NCBI GenBank assembly: GCA_945946665.1
Contig: CAMEWO010000015.1
Coordinates: 1-48,600, forward strand
Reading direction: 5' to 3'
Length of the DNA: 48,600 nt
Origin: an uncultured Eubacterium sp.
GTDB taxonomy: Bacteria > Bacillota > Clostridia > Lachnospirales > Lachnospiraceae
This document shows, one piece after another, positions 1 through 9,306 of this stretch; positions within the stretch are counted from its first letter, which is position 1; each line of letters begins with the position of its first letter. A program made the translations under genes and the position numbers. The notes beneath the pieces are model-generated. The model worked only from the letters and a program-made list of their open reading frames with translations, did no database searches and was not told the origin of the DNA.

Positions 1-257
1 AAAACAAGTAAAGTTAATTTAAGAATTGCTAAGTGTATAAGTGCAGAAACCGGAAGTAATAATATCACATTTGAGTCTATAGTTGATTACGTGATCCTTA
101 TAAGCTTTATAATGAAACTATTGGAGTGCCCAAAGAAGAAAATTCAAAGGTTCTATTGCATAAAAGCCATTAATATGGCATAATATATTATAGAATTGCG
201 GCGGACGTCTGCGGACTATGCCTAAGGGAGTTGGATGCGTCCGGCTTCCTTTTTTAA
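1..257 (+). pseudogene. possible decayed gene tail at left edge
   Basis: Frame 1 is open from the first base to a TAA at 181-183 and reads like protein (for example SAETGSNNITFESIVDYVIL). Near 105-112 the protein-like reading seems to pass into frame 3 (SFYNETIGVPKEENSKVLL), which meets a TAA at 171-173 and is then open again to a TAA at 255-257 (YYRIAADVCGLCLRELDASG). Together this resembles the 3' end of a gene broken by one frameshift and one nonsense change. I do not recognise the family, and the gene start lies outside the window. Chance open frames are the alternative. Confidence 0.25.
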
Positions 258-538
258 TGTTTAAGTAAAGACACACACGATAGCAACTTGTGTGTACTTA
301 TACTTTAATGTGTATCACACCACGTATCTGCTCATTCTTGTTCGTTATTCAAATTATTTTTATTCAAATTAATTTTAACAAAATCTCTCTGAATTAAATG
401 TAACATGGATTAATATATATATCAATCGTTTTTTATACATATATTTCTTGTTTGAATATTTTTCTTTTAAGGATATGTTAACTGTAAAGTTTGAAACCGT
501 ACAAGGTGTAGAATATCTTGCCCTGACGCACAAAAACT
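258..538. other. AT-rich stretch without a recognisable gene
   Basis: Very AT-rich DNA with stop codons in most frames. It holds a small inverted repeat (ACACACA ... TGTGTGT, about 271-297), a short direct repeat of ATTCAAATTA (about 347-372) and a 21-codon open frame from ATG 475 to TAA 538-540 (starts MLTVKFETVQGVEYLALTH). An AAGGAT lies directly before that ATG, too close to be a good ribosome-binding site. The frame ends at the base of the terminator stem, so it may be a leader peptide, the 3' end of a lost gene, or chance. I assign no function. Confidence 0.3.
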
Positions 539-578
539 AAGAACCTCCAACACCCACTATGGAATGTTGGAGGTTCTT
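539..578. terminator. strong bidirectional Rho-independent terminator
   Basis: A perfect 14-bp inverted repeat (539-552 pairs with 565-578, 12-base loop) has a T-rich run on its right (ATTCTTTTAC) and an A-run on its left, which reads TTAGTTTTTG on the minus strand. It can end transcription of the pectinase gene, whose stop lies at 634, and anything coming from the left. Confidence 0.85.
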
Positions 579-633
579 ATTCTTTTACTTATGATATCTA
601 TACCAAGTTCTTTAAGATACCATTTCAAATCAG

Positions 634-3600
634 TTAGGCTTTTTTCTTATCATTTGTTTTAGATGCCTGTATTCCGAAAAGAACCAGAACTGCTACACAC
701 ATAAGCATCAGCCAGAATACTATTGCATTAGAGTCTGCTGTCTTAGGACTTCCTAATGTACTTGTTGTAATTGTTCCCTCTGCTGCAGATACATCAACTA
801 ATACATATTCTGAACAGTGGTCAATTGCAAATTCAGCAAATCCATTAGAAACAGTTGCTATCTGATACTGATTCTCAAGAACTCCCTTTTTGCTGTTATA
901 GTAGTACAGCGCTACTCTTGTTCCATCATTAAACTTGCCAGAAACATTAACTGCTGCTTTCAGTGTTCCAGGAAGATTTCCTGAATACTCGAAATCAACT
1001 ATTGTGTAACTAGAATCCTTGATTCCTGCTCTATCTGCAACTCTTTCAACCTTGTTATCCTTTGCATCTACTGTAATCTTAAGGTTAAAGTTCACAGATT
1101 TTCCAGTAAGTTGGCTTCCGTCAATTGTAACGATAGAATTTACCTTGCCATCTTTATCAACAACACCAATACTTAATGTCTTTCCTGTTTCCTTAAGCTT
1201 ATCAAATACTTCCTTAGTGATTGAAGTATTCTCTTTTGCAAATGTAGTAACAATGCTTGATGCATCATTATATAACTTATTAACTACTGTGCTAGTTACA
1301 TTTTCTGTAGTTTCCATTACTGGTGCATCTGTTGTAATCTTACCTTCTGCATTAATAGCTGCAATTACTTTTTCAGCACCCGCAGAAATCTCCCCAATTT
1401 CAGCAAAATTAGTTCCATCAATCTGAGTTACTGTAGCTCCTGGAATTTCCTCAGGCTTAAGAACATCATATCCTTCTGTTGAACTTGTATTAGATGAATC
1501 TGTATCTGATGAATCATCTGAACTGTCATAGTCGTCATCTGATGAATCAGAATCTGTATCATCTGAGCCAGGACTTGATGGATTTGATGGATTTGACTCA
1601 TTACCTAATTCATCTGTAAAGTTAGATGTTGGCAGACCATCATTGGTATATGTAACATCACTTCCTGCTTCTACGGCATCAATATAAGAACTCTTTTCCC
1701 ACTGGAGTACAGACATATTAACATTGCCAGCACCTGTATAAGGAACCACTGTACTGCTAAGTGTTGCTGCATCTCTTAATACATAAGAGTATCCAAGAGA
1801 CGACTTGAATGATGAAGCATCTGTAATCTTCAGTGTTCTATCACTTGCTTCTAATGAGTTATTAACCTTTGGTTCAAGCTTATATCTTGTTCCATTAATA
1901 TAATACAATGAATTAATTGCGTTAATGTAACCTGATGGGCTACTTCCGTTACCACTATTTAAAGCATTAATAATTCCGTTAAGATAACAGTTCTCAAGAA
2001 GAACGTTAGCATCACATGTTGACGAAGCACCATTACTTACAATATGCTTTGCAGCTTCTTTATTTGTAATAGACATTCTTGCATCAAACAACTCCTGAGC
2101 ATCCATTACACAGTTATACATATGAGATGTACCAAATCTTACTCTTGGCATTCTATCCATTGAATCATAGTAATAGTTATTAGCAAATGTTACATGAAGA
2201 TTTTCATTTGCTGTAGCCTCATCATTCTGACCAAGAAGATGTGTCTTCTTCTGTCCATATGCATAGATACGAATCTGTTCATCTGACATACCACTCTTTA
2301 GCAATGAATTGTAATATGGATAAGCATCAGGATTTGACTTCATCATATTCATCATTGCGTTAAAGAATACATTTCCCTTGCTTCCTGGCATGAACTTACA
2401 CCATGATACTGTAATATCCATTCCAGTTGCATACTGACCAGTTGTTTTGATATCAACTACTCCATCATATGACTTATAGAATGTACAATGGTCAACCCAT
2501 ACTCTTGAGCTGCCATTTTCAATTGTCATATAGTCCCAGTCGTTCTCATCATAATCGCCCGCTGTCTTTTCGTCCCACTCCCAAAGCTCATCGAATTGCA
2601 AGTTTCTGATTATAATGTTCTTTGAGTCACTAATATCTAATGCAGCATGCTTAATTGAAGCACCATTCTTAGAAAAAATTGTAAGATTACTGATTCCTTT
2701 AATATAAATCTTTGATACACCACTTGCTTTCAATACCGGACTAAGCAATGCAGGATTATGTGGTGCAATAATATTGGTATCGCCAAATGCTTCACCGCCT
2801 GCCTCATTATATCCAAGATTTAAATCTGATGTAACCTCGATAACACTAGGTGTACCCTTTGTTGCACGAATTTTCTTCACTGCATTCAAAAACTCACTGG
2901 CAGTAGAAACCTTATAATAATTAGCATTATTTTCCTTTAACAGACCACCACCAGTTGTTGAAGAAGATGCTGCAAAACCTTCAAGATTATATTTAGCCAG
3001 ACCTGTATCATCGCCTTCATACTGTGAATACTTATCTGTTGTATATGTTGATGTAACAAAACCTGTATTAGCAGGAAGAACCATATTTCCCTTATAATTA
3101 GCACTGATATCATTAATCAAACCTAAGGCAGTGGCTACCATGCTCTGTGCCTTACTTGCGCTAATTTGTCTTCTGTTAAAGTTTACATCATATCCAGCAC
3201 CATATGTTCCGCTTTCATAATATTTAGCCCCCTCATAGGCTTCCTTATCAGATGAAAGTTCAGCACCGCCCCATGTAGCATAACCCCATTCCTTATTAAG
3301 TACGCTTCCCATGTAGCAGTTAACAAATGTCAATGAGCTGTTTGCCTTATATGGTCTTCCCAGATAATACTTCTGTCCGCCACAGCTGCCTTCAGAATAA
3401 AATCTGCTGTTATTAAACAATACATAGGCACTTGAATCTGGCGAATTTCCAAAAGCTGTATAATATCCAGAATTCTTTACTGAATTATATCTAAACACAA
3501 AATCACAGTCATTAAAGTAAATTGTTACATCCTGACCCCACATATAATCCACATTACCAGCAATATAACACTTGTAGTAATACTGACTAGATTTATTGGC

Positions 3601-6600
3601 TAATAATGTATCCTGATAGCCAAGTAATCTTACACCCACAATCTGCGCTCCAGGTGCATCACATCTAAGTGCTTCTGCTGATTCATTCGAACTACCATTG
3701 TAGCCTGTACCTGTGTACTGATATGAATTCTCTATTGTTATATTCTCCGCAGTAAATCCAGTTGCACTGCTTTTAACGTACATAGCACAACGCCACTCTG
3801 TGCCCTTATTGCCATCAGGACCAACATTATCTCCAATATGTCCGTCAATAGAAGTATCATAGTAAATACGTGTCTTTACACTATCCTCACCAATAATAGA
3901 TACATTTGCCTTGTCAATCACAAGTCTCTCATTGTAATCACCATTGCGAACAAGAATTACTTTTGATCCACCAGCAACTGCAACCGCCTCAGTAATTGTT
4001 TTGTACTGAGGAGCACCATTGACATCTGGTGTGCCAGCTGTTCCTGAATATTCTGCATCTACAACAATATCGTATTTTGTAAGATACACATAATTCAATG
4101 ATTTGCGAATCTTACCACCTGCATATTCAAGTGTTAGTACTACATCATTACGTCCCTGTGCCAGTGTAATATTATTATCAAAAGAGAAAGTTCCGTTTGC
4201 GCTAGCTACAGTTGCAGTCTGCTGTGTAACTCCATTTACAGCAACCGAAACTGTACCAGCAGCACCAGCAACACCCTCCAAAGTAATCTTATTCTCAAAA
4301 ACAGTGTTAAATGAACGCTTTGTCAGTTCCAGTGCAACATTTTCATCGTACTCACCAGAATGACCATTTGTAGGTAATGTCCATACCTCATCACTGAAAT
4401 TACCAAAATTGGTACTAGAAAATCCCTTTACATAGTAATAATATGGAACCTCTGCCTGAACAGTTTTATCTACATAAGATGTAGTGGTTACATCTGCAAT
4501 CTTAGTCATATCCTCTTCATCAGAGCTTCTTCTATACACTTCATAACGTGTTGCCCCTGCTGAAGGTGTCCATGTAAGGCTAACCTGATTTGCAGGAGAT
4601 GTGTATGGTAATGTAACTACTGGTTTAGGAAGTGCCGCAATAATATTGGCAACATTAGACTCTACAACCGCAGTCTTATTAGCTGATTTCTGGTCTACAT
4701 CTCTTCCCAGAGTACCAAACACTCTGAACTGATAATCACCAGAAGCATTGCTGTCTACCATGTAATCAAAAGTCTTAGATTGAATGAAAGAATCCTTATC
4801 TACATCTTCCCATACGCTTGAGCCAGGTTTCTTAACCTGAATTACATAATTTGCATCATATTCAGCATCACCAGCCGTCCATGACAGAACAATCTTAGTT
4901 CTATCCTCAGCTGCTGTGGCTGTTACCCCTGTAACAACTGGCGCTGTTCCTAATGGAAGATAATACTTATTCTGGTCATACAACAGATTTCCAGCTGCAT
5001 CGTAGTACTTCATATTAGTAACTGTAGCCATAACATTATTAAATAATATACCAAATCTTAATGCATCATCATAAGTAGACGCATTCGCTGTATACTGATA
5101 ACCAGAAGAATACTTTTCTGTATAGGAGTATTCCTTATCTCCAGCTTTTACAATAAATTTAATCTGATCTGCTGCAACTCGCTCAACGGTATATGACAGC
5201 TTTGTTCCAGCTTCAAAACCTCCTGTTAAATGTCCTGATGTATTGATTGCAGAACCATTCTTTGTATTGGCAGTCTGTACATCGGTCTTTCTTGCTCGGA
5301 TTGTTGAAAAATAATATCCAACACTAGAGGCACTATCTGCCTTAGCCACACCACCAAGTATATATCCAGAACCGCTGACTTCAATATCAAATGTTATCTT
5401 ATTATTGGTCTTAACTTCTGGAAATACAAGCATGCTGCAATTTGCAGGATTTGAACCTCCAGAAACCTGTTCAATCTTCAGCTGCTGTCCAGATTCTGTC
5501 ACATTGAGAGTATTCCCTGATCCAAGCTGAATCCACTCTGGTTCAGCAATTGCTGTATAATCAGGATTCCTCTCCCCAACAGGAGCATCATTGCATATAT
5601 CAATAGCTCTAATATATGTTGTACCACCACCTATTTCAAATGTAAGCGTTGTTGCATCTCCCTCGTATTTAAATGTGGCTGTTCCTGGATTCTTATTAGC
5701 CATGCTGAATACTTTATTAGTTTTACTTTCATCATCAGCAAGGTAAATTGTCCCATCACCTGTTGCTGTTATACTACTAGACGCATTAAATGAAGAACCT
5801 GTAAATGTTATTGTAGCATTTCCAGCCACTTTAACGTCTATTGAATTACCATCATTGAATGCGTATCCATGTGTTGAATCATTAAAATATATACCAGACA
5901 AAACTGTTCCCTTTAATGTAACATATGAATCTGGTGTTGAAAGTGACTTTGTTAGCTTATTTGAATTTGTGTATAAATCTGAAAAATATTTGCCATCAGT
6001 CAGAGAATAACTATATACAACACCATCTTTCTTTGGTTCCTTTGCAAGACTATTATCTCGCACTTCCAAAACATAAGATTTTGGATTGCTTGTCTGGTCT
6101 GCATATTTCACCGTAATCTTATTGTCATCAACATCAATGTCACCTACTCCGTCACCTGCCGTAACCTTACTGCTTAATGCCTGACCGCCAAGATTTGCCC
6201 ATACAACAGCCTTTGTTGTTCCGGCAATTTCTACATTTCCTGTACCTGACTCAACAGATACACCATATACTCCATCCTCTACATCTGGTGCATTAACAAC
6301 AAATGTAGTATCACCTACTACAACTTTCCCACTCTTTGCTGCATCATAATATATTACTGGATAGTTCTGATTAGTTACATTTTCACCCGCTGAAGTCAAT
6401 AACAAATCTAAAGACATTATTCCCTTCTTTGACTGTGAGCCTGTATCACCATCTAAACGATATCCGCTAGCATTATTCAATTCCACATCATATTTACAAC
6501 CTGTATTTAAAGAAACTGAATAACTACCATCTGAACCGATGGTTGCTGTCTTTGTATTGCTGCTATCTGCAACATCTGTAAACTTTAATTCTGCACCACT

Positions 6601-7674
6601 TACCGCAGACGATGTCATACCAGAAACTGTTGCTTCACCAACAACAATATATTCAATCTCCTTTAATACCTCTTTATCATCTACTGCATCATTTGAATTC
6701 GCATCATTATATACAATAACCTTCTTATTAGCTGTATCTAATAAACACTTATAAGCTGAACCCGAAACTTCATCTGTTGATTCTTTAACAATGCTAAAGT
6801 TTTCTGCCGTAGGTTCTTCAGAAAACTGCAATTTTGATGTACCCGCTGTAATTGTAGCTGAAACGCTAAAATCTCCCTCATCAGACAGTGAACCATCTAA
6901 AGAAAAAATCTCTGATGTTTTATATAAAACCTTAAGGGCAACTGCTTGTCCTGAAGCCAATGGATATACGTCCTGACCATCAACAGTTACCTTGAGGTTT
7001 TCTAAAGTTGCAACTGTATCGTCAATAAGAATCATTGGATATAATGAATCACTTGACAAATCGATGTCAGTTGGTAAAAAACTTCCCGTATATTCTACGC
7101 CGCTTGAAACAACCTTACATGTTATTCCACTTGAAGTCTTTTTCACTTCGAATGAATACTTTGTACCAAGTAACGCACCCGAATTTAAATTTCCGCCTGA
7201 AGCATTCTTTACATTACCAGAACCATATGTTCCATCTGACTTCTTATATATTGGTCTTATATTTTTATTTCCCCTAAAAGCTAAGCAAGCATAGTTCGCT
7301 TTATCCTTATAAACACCAAATCCTATTCCTGATGAATTTGAAGCATATGTACTTGATACAGTAATATCACATACCAGAGTAATATCTTTACTGGTTGACT
7401 CCCCCAGCGTTAAAACCACTGAGTTTGACAAATCAGTAGTTGAAATTGGTCTCACAGCTTTAGTACAATTCAATTCAATTGAATCACTATTTTCCTTAAC
7501 AACAATACCATCAGTATTATTTTTGTTAGTCCAACCAGCAATAGTTGTACTATCCGCCGCCTTAACTTCTATCATTCCAAAACCTGCGAAGTCCAACGGA
7601 ACCACACCCACAACCATCAAGGCTGCAAGCACACATGCGATTATCCTTTCTGTAAATTTCCTACGCTTTTTCAT
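634..7674 (-). CDS. giant wall-anchored pectin methylesterase / pectate lyase
   Basis: Secreted 2346-residue enzyme predicted to remove methyl esters from pectin and then cleave the polygalacturonate by beta-elimination. Order by rough residue: signal peptide 1-39; beta-sandwich, possibly carbohydrate-binding, 40-240; carboxypeptidase-regulatory-like repeat 345-420; small beta domain 590-690; second beta-sandwich 700-910; two fibronectin III-like modules 912-1100; Ig-like module 1105-1195; CE8 pectinesterase 1200-1500 with YQDTLL and GNVDYMWG carrying the two catalytic Asp, and LGRPY where most members have LGRPW; PL1 pectate lyase 1590-1985 with VWVDHCTF, DITVSWCKF and PRVRFGTSHMYN; Ser/Asp-rich linker 2025-2060; beta domain 2065-2300; SPKTADS plus one membrane helix and a KKK tail, a sortase-type anchor variant. 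GGAGGG lies six bases before the ATG. Monocistronic, with its own promoter and terminator. Module names outside CE8 and PL1 are inferred. Confidence 0.93.
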   Translation of the reverse strand: MKKRRKFTERIIACVLAALMVVGVVPLDFAGFGMIEVKAADSTTIAGWTNKNNTDGIVVKENSDSIELNCTKAVRPISTTDLSNSVVLTLGESTSKDITLVCDITVSSTYASNSSGIGFGVYKDKANYACLAFRGNKNIRPIYKKSDGTYGSGNVKNASGGNLNSGALLGTKYSFEVKKTSSGITCKVVSSGVEYTGSFLPTDIDLSSDSLYPMILIDDTVATLENLKVTVDGQDVYPLASGQAVALKVLYKTSEIFSLDGSLSDEGDFSVSATITAGTSKLQFSEEPTAENFSIVKESTDEVSGSAYKCLLDTANKKVIVYNDANSNDAVDDKEVLKEIEYIVVGEATVSGMTSSAVSGAELKFTDVADSSNTKTATIGSDGSYSVSLNTGCKYDVELNNASGYRLDGDTGSQSKKGIMSLDLLLTSAGENVTNQNYPVIYYDAAKSGKVVVGDTTFVVNAPDVEDGVYGVSVESGTGNVEIAGTTKAVVWANLGGQALSSKVTAGDGVGDIDVDDNKITVKYADQTSNPKSYVLEVRDNSLAKEPKKDGVVYSYSLTDGKYFSDLYTNSNKLTKSLSTPDSYVTLKGTVLSGIYFNDSTHGYAFNDGNSIDVKVAGNATITFTGSSFNASSSITATGDGTIYLADDESKTNKVFSMANKNPGTATFKYEGDATTLTFEIGGGTTYIRAIDICNDAPVGERNPDYTAIAEPEWIQLGSGNTLNVTESGQQLKIEQVSGGSNPANCSMLVFPEVKTNNKITFDIEVSGSGYILGGVAKADSASSVGYYFSTIRARKTDVQTANTKNGSAINTSGHLTGGFEAGTKLSYTVERVAADQIKFIVKAGDKEYSYTEKYSSGYQYTANASTYDDALRFGILFNNVMATVTNMKYYDAAGNLLYDQNKYYLPLGTAPVVTGVTATAAEDRTKIVLSWTAGDAEYDANYVIQVKKPGSSVWEDVDKDSFIQSKTFDYMVDSNASGDYQFRVFGTLGRDVDQKSANKTAVVESNVANIIAALPKPVVTLPYTSPANQVSLTWTPSAGATRYEVYRRSSDEEDMTKIADVTTTSYVDKTVQAEVPYYYYVKGFSSTNFGNFSDEVWTLPTNGHSGEYDENVALELTKRSFNTVFENKITLEGVAGAAGTVSVAVNGVTQQTATVASANGTFSFDNNITLAQGRNDVVLTLEYAGGKIRKSLNYVYLTKYDIVVDAEYSGTAGTPDVNGAPQYKTITEAVAVAGGSKVILVRNGDYNERLVIDKANVSIIGEDSVKTRIYYDTSIDGHIGDNVGPDGNKGTEWRCAMYVKSSATGFTAENITIENSYQYTGTGYNGSSNESAEALRCDAPGAQIVGVRLLGYQDTLLANKSSQYYYKCYIAGNVDYMWGQDVTIYFNDCDFVFRYNSVKNSGYYTAFGNSPDSSAYVLFNNSRFYSEGSCGGQKYYLGRPYKANSSLTFVNCYMGSVLNKEWGYATWGGAELSSDKEAYEGAKYYESGTYGAGYDVNFNRRQISASKAQSMVATALGLINDISANYKGNMVLPANTGFVTSTYTTDKYSQYEGDDTGLAKYNLEGFAASSSTTGGGLLKENNANYYKVSTASEFLNAVKKIRATKGTPSVIEVTSDLNLGYNEAGGEAFGDTNIIAPHNPALLSPVLKASGVSKIYIKGISNLTIFSKNGASIKHAALDISDSKNIIIRNLQFDELWEWDEKTAGDYDENDWDYMTIENGSSRVWVDHCTFYKSYDGVVDIKTTGQYATGMDITVSWCKFMPGSKGNVFFNAMMNMMKSNPDAYPYYNSLLKSGMSDEQIRIYAYGQKKTHLLGQNDEATANENLHVTFANNYYYDSMDRMPRVRFGTSHMYNCVMDAQELFDARMSITNKEAAKHIVSNGASSTCDANVLLENCYLNGIINALNSGNGSSPSGYINAINSLYYINGTRYKLEPKVNNSLEASDRTLKITDASSFKSSLGYSYVLRDAATLSSTVVPYTGAGNVNMSVLQWEKSSYIDAVEAGSDVTYTNDGLPTSNFTDELGNESNPSNPSSPGSDDTDSDSSDDDYDSSDDSSDTDSSNTSSTEGYDVLKPEEIPGATVTQIDGTNFAEIGEISAGAEKVIAAINAEGKITTDAPVMETTENVTSTVVNKLYNDASSIVTTFAKENTSITKEVFDKLKETGKTLSIGVVDKDGKVNSIVTIDGSQLTGKSVNFNLKITVDAKDNKVERVADRAGIKDSSYTIVDFEYSGNLPGTLKAAVNVSGKFNDGTRVALYYYNSKKGVLENQYQIATVSNGFAEFAIDHCSEYVLVDVSAAEGTITTSTLGSPKTADSNAIVFWLMLMCVAVLVLFGIQASKTNDKKKA

Positions 7675-7730
7675 AAAACCCTCCGAAAAAAACTATTATT
7701 TGTGAGCCACCTATGCACCCACAGTATCGA

Positions 7731-7760
7731 ATTATAGCATACCCCCCCCCTTAATTTCTA
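7731..7760 (-). promoter_or_regulatory. pectinase promoter with G9 tract in the spacer
   Basis: On the minus strand a perfect -10 TATAAT (7731-7736) is followed upstream by TATGC, nine G (7742-7750) and TAGAAA (7755-7760), which matches four of six -35 bases at an 18-base spacer. The predicted start of transcription is near 7724, about 50 bases before the ATG. Loss or gain of one G would set the spacer to 17 or 19, so the tract could tune or switch expression. The -35 match is weak. Confidence 0.6.
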
Positions 7761-7913
7761 CTGATTTTTTGTTATAATACACAAAAAATACAATTATTAT
7801 CTTGTATAATTCATTATATTCAACAAATCATATTAATATATCCAACATTTGTACAAGCAACCATTCACAAATCATTTTCGTCCACGCTCTTGCATCTGTA
7901 TAAATCGCACAAA

Positions 7914-7970
7914 AAGACTGGCGTACTATCTGATATCACTTATTGATATCAAATCATACCGCCAGTCCTT
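7914..7970 (-). terminator. Rho-independent terminator after the Rpn gene
   Basis: GACTGGCG and CGCCAGTC form the outer stem and GATATCA / TGATATC an inner one. On the minus strand the stem is followed by CTTTTTGTG. It lies about 110 bases beyond the stop of the Rpn-type gene, and the space between holds a short protein-like frame. Confidence 0.75.
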
Positions 7971-8078
7971 CTAATTCACATATCATATAATATTATTCTA
8001 ATAAACCTCATCTACAATCACTTTTGCATTATAATCCTTTATAGATGTACAGATAACATTGTCCTCTTAATTATTCTT

Positions 8079-9092
8079 TTACTTTTCCTTATTAGAAATT
8101 TTCGTCATAATCTTATCTATATCGTAATCTGGAGCAGCGGCTACAACCATATCGTACAATGGCTTTATAGTCTCGGGTTCCTCTTCAAGTTCAGATGCAA
8201 TAGTATCAATATCTTTGAATTTCTGGACTTTCTTAGTAATTTGAGTAATCAACCTCCTCATATCTCCTTCTTCCCGTCCTTTTCCATGTCCATCAAGCCA
8301 TCCTTCTTCCCGCTCAACCCTCATGCGTCCTTCTTCATCGTAATCATATACGCTCACGTCAATCACCTCATCCCTGTATTCAGAGAAGAAACCTGATAAG
8401 ACACCACCGGCAATACATTCATCAACCGCCTCTGTAACTGCTGTTCGGATATTCTTATTCTCTGAATATTTCTTCTCATTGACCTTATTTACGAATGTCA
8501 TATAATCCCGGAGAGTGTGACACTTATTCAGGATTGCAGGAACTTTTCTGCTTTTTGAATCAGCTGGAGTTCCGTCATCTGATTCTTTACCACAATTGGG
8601 ATTAATATTGATAACCCTGACCTTAAGCTCAAGTTCCGGCTCAAATTCCGTATCAATCACAGATACACTATCATTATACATATCCGACAGCTTCAGAACC
8701 ATCTCTTCTTCCTTCATTCCATCTCTTCCGTTATAGAATGTCACAAAATGTGGAACCGGAATTTTTAGCATGGTACGTCTGTGCAGCTCACTATTTGGAT
8801 ACATCTCTCTGTACACATCCGACACATAATGTAGAAATCTTAGTGGCATATTAGGATTCTTAGAAGCCTGCTGTTCAAACATATACAAATCCTGTCCAAA
8901 CACAAATGAAGCATCATTCTTATACTTCATATATACGCCACCCTGAAGTGTGGTAACAGCAAGATCATCTACGTTAGTATAATCCGTGTCATTCAGCGCA
9001 TTATACAGCTCAAGCAGATTCTTCTTGTCACGGAACAACATACAGAATACGTTGTCCTTAAATCTTATAGGTACATTTTCTTTATTACTCAT
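8079..9092 (-). CDS. Rpn-family recombination-promoting nuclease-like protein
   Basis: A 337-residue protein resembling the Rpn / putative transposase group (PD-(D/E)XK nuclease fold; formerly annotated as transposase). The N-terminal half shows the expected layout: start of the form NVPIRFKDNVFCMLF, then FGQDLYMFEQQ with Asp68, Glu73 and Gln75 as likely metal-binding residues, followed by MPLRFLHYVSDVYREM and VPHFVTFYNG. The C-terminal part is charged and helical with a glycine/arginine patch (GWLDGHGKGREEG), as is usual in Lachnospiraceae copies. In the family these enzymes cut DNA and stimulate RecA-independent recombination; the true role is poorly known. It stands alone between two terminators. 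No terminal inverted repeats or target duplications are visible around it. Family assignment is good, function is inferred. Confidence 0.8.
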   Translation of the reverse strand: MSNKENVPIRFKDNVFCMLFRDKKNLLELYNALNDTDYTNVDDLAVTTLQGGVYMKYKNDASFVFGQDLYMFEQQASKNPNMPLRFLHYVSDVYREMYPNSELHRRTMLKIPVPHFVTFYNGRDGMKEEEMVLKLSDMYNDSVSVIDTEFEPELELKVRVININPNCGKESDDGTPADSKSRKVPAILNKCHTLRDYMTFVNKVNEKKYSENKNIRTAVTEAVDECIAGGVLSGFFSEYRDEVIDVSVYDYDEEGRMRVEREEGWLDGHGKGREEGDMRRLITQITKKVQKFKDIDTIASELEEEPETIKPLYDMVVAAAPDYDIDKIMTKISNKEK

Positions 9093-9217
9093 AAGTCCTC
9101 CTGACTGGCAGGAGTGAAGATTATGTACCTGATAAAGAGGAACTGATTATATCAAAAAGGTTATCAACTGACACCATAATAACATTCCACATCCCACAAA
9201 ACAAGCGCAAATCAACA

Positions 9218-9245
9218 ATCCCCGGTGAATCTCTTCACCGGGGAT
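9218..9245 (-). terminator. Rho-independent terminator of the alcohol dehydrogenase
   Basis: A perfect 12-bp stem (9218-9229 with 9234-9245, core CCCCGGTGAA) and a TCTC loop. The minus-strand continuation TTGTTGATTTG is only moderately T-rich, but the stem is very strong and lies 62 bases beyond the stop codon. Confidence 0.8.
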
Positions 9246-9306
9246 AAAACCCTTCATATCACATCATATCATTCCTGCATTTCTGCAAGTTATATGTACT
9301 CTGCAA

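Larger units (their letters stand above)
7675..8078. other. 404-bp intergenic region upstream of the pectinase
   Basis: Holds the pectinase ribosome-binding site and promoter with its G9 run (7731-7760), AT-rich DNA with several TATAAT-like words (for example 7772-7777 on the plus strand), the terminator of the next gene (7914-7970), and a 22-codon protein-like frame on the minus strand (7998-8066, includes ICTSIKDYNAKVIVDEVY, ending TAG). That frame follows a TAA directly and has no start of its own, so it may be a remnant. I see no RNA gene here. Confidence 0.5.

Noticed and set aside
196-256. Hairpin GCGGACG ... CGTCCGGC followed by a T-run, as an RNA gene or terminator
   Set aside because: The stem is only about six base pairs with a 30-base loop, and the region also reads as protein; support is too weak.
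8079-9092. Insertion sequence around the Rpn-type gene
   Set aside because: No terminal inverted repeats or target-site duplication could be found; both sides are ordinary terminators.
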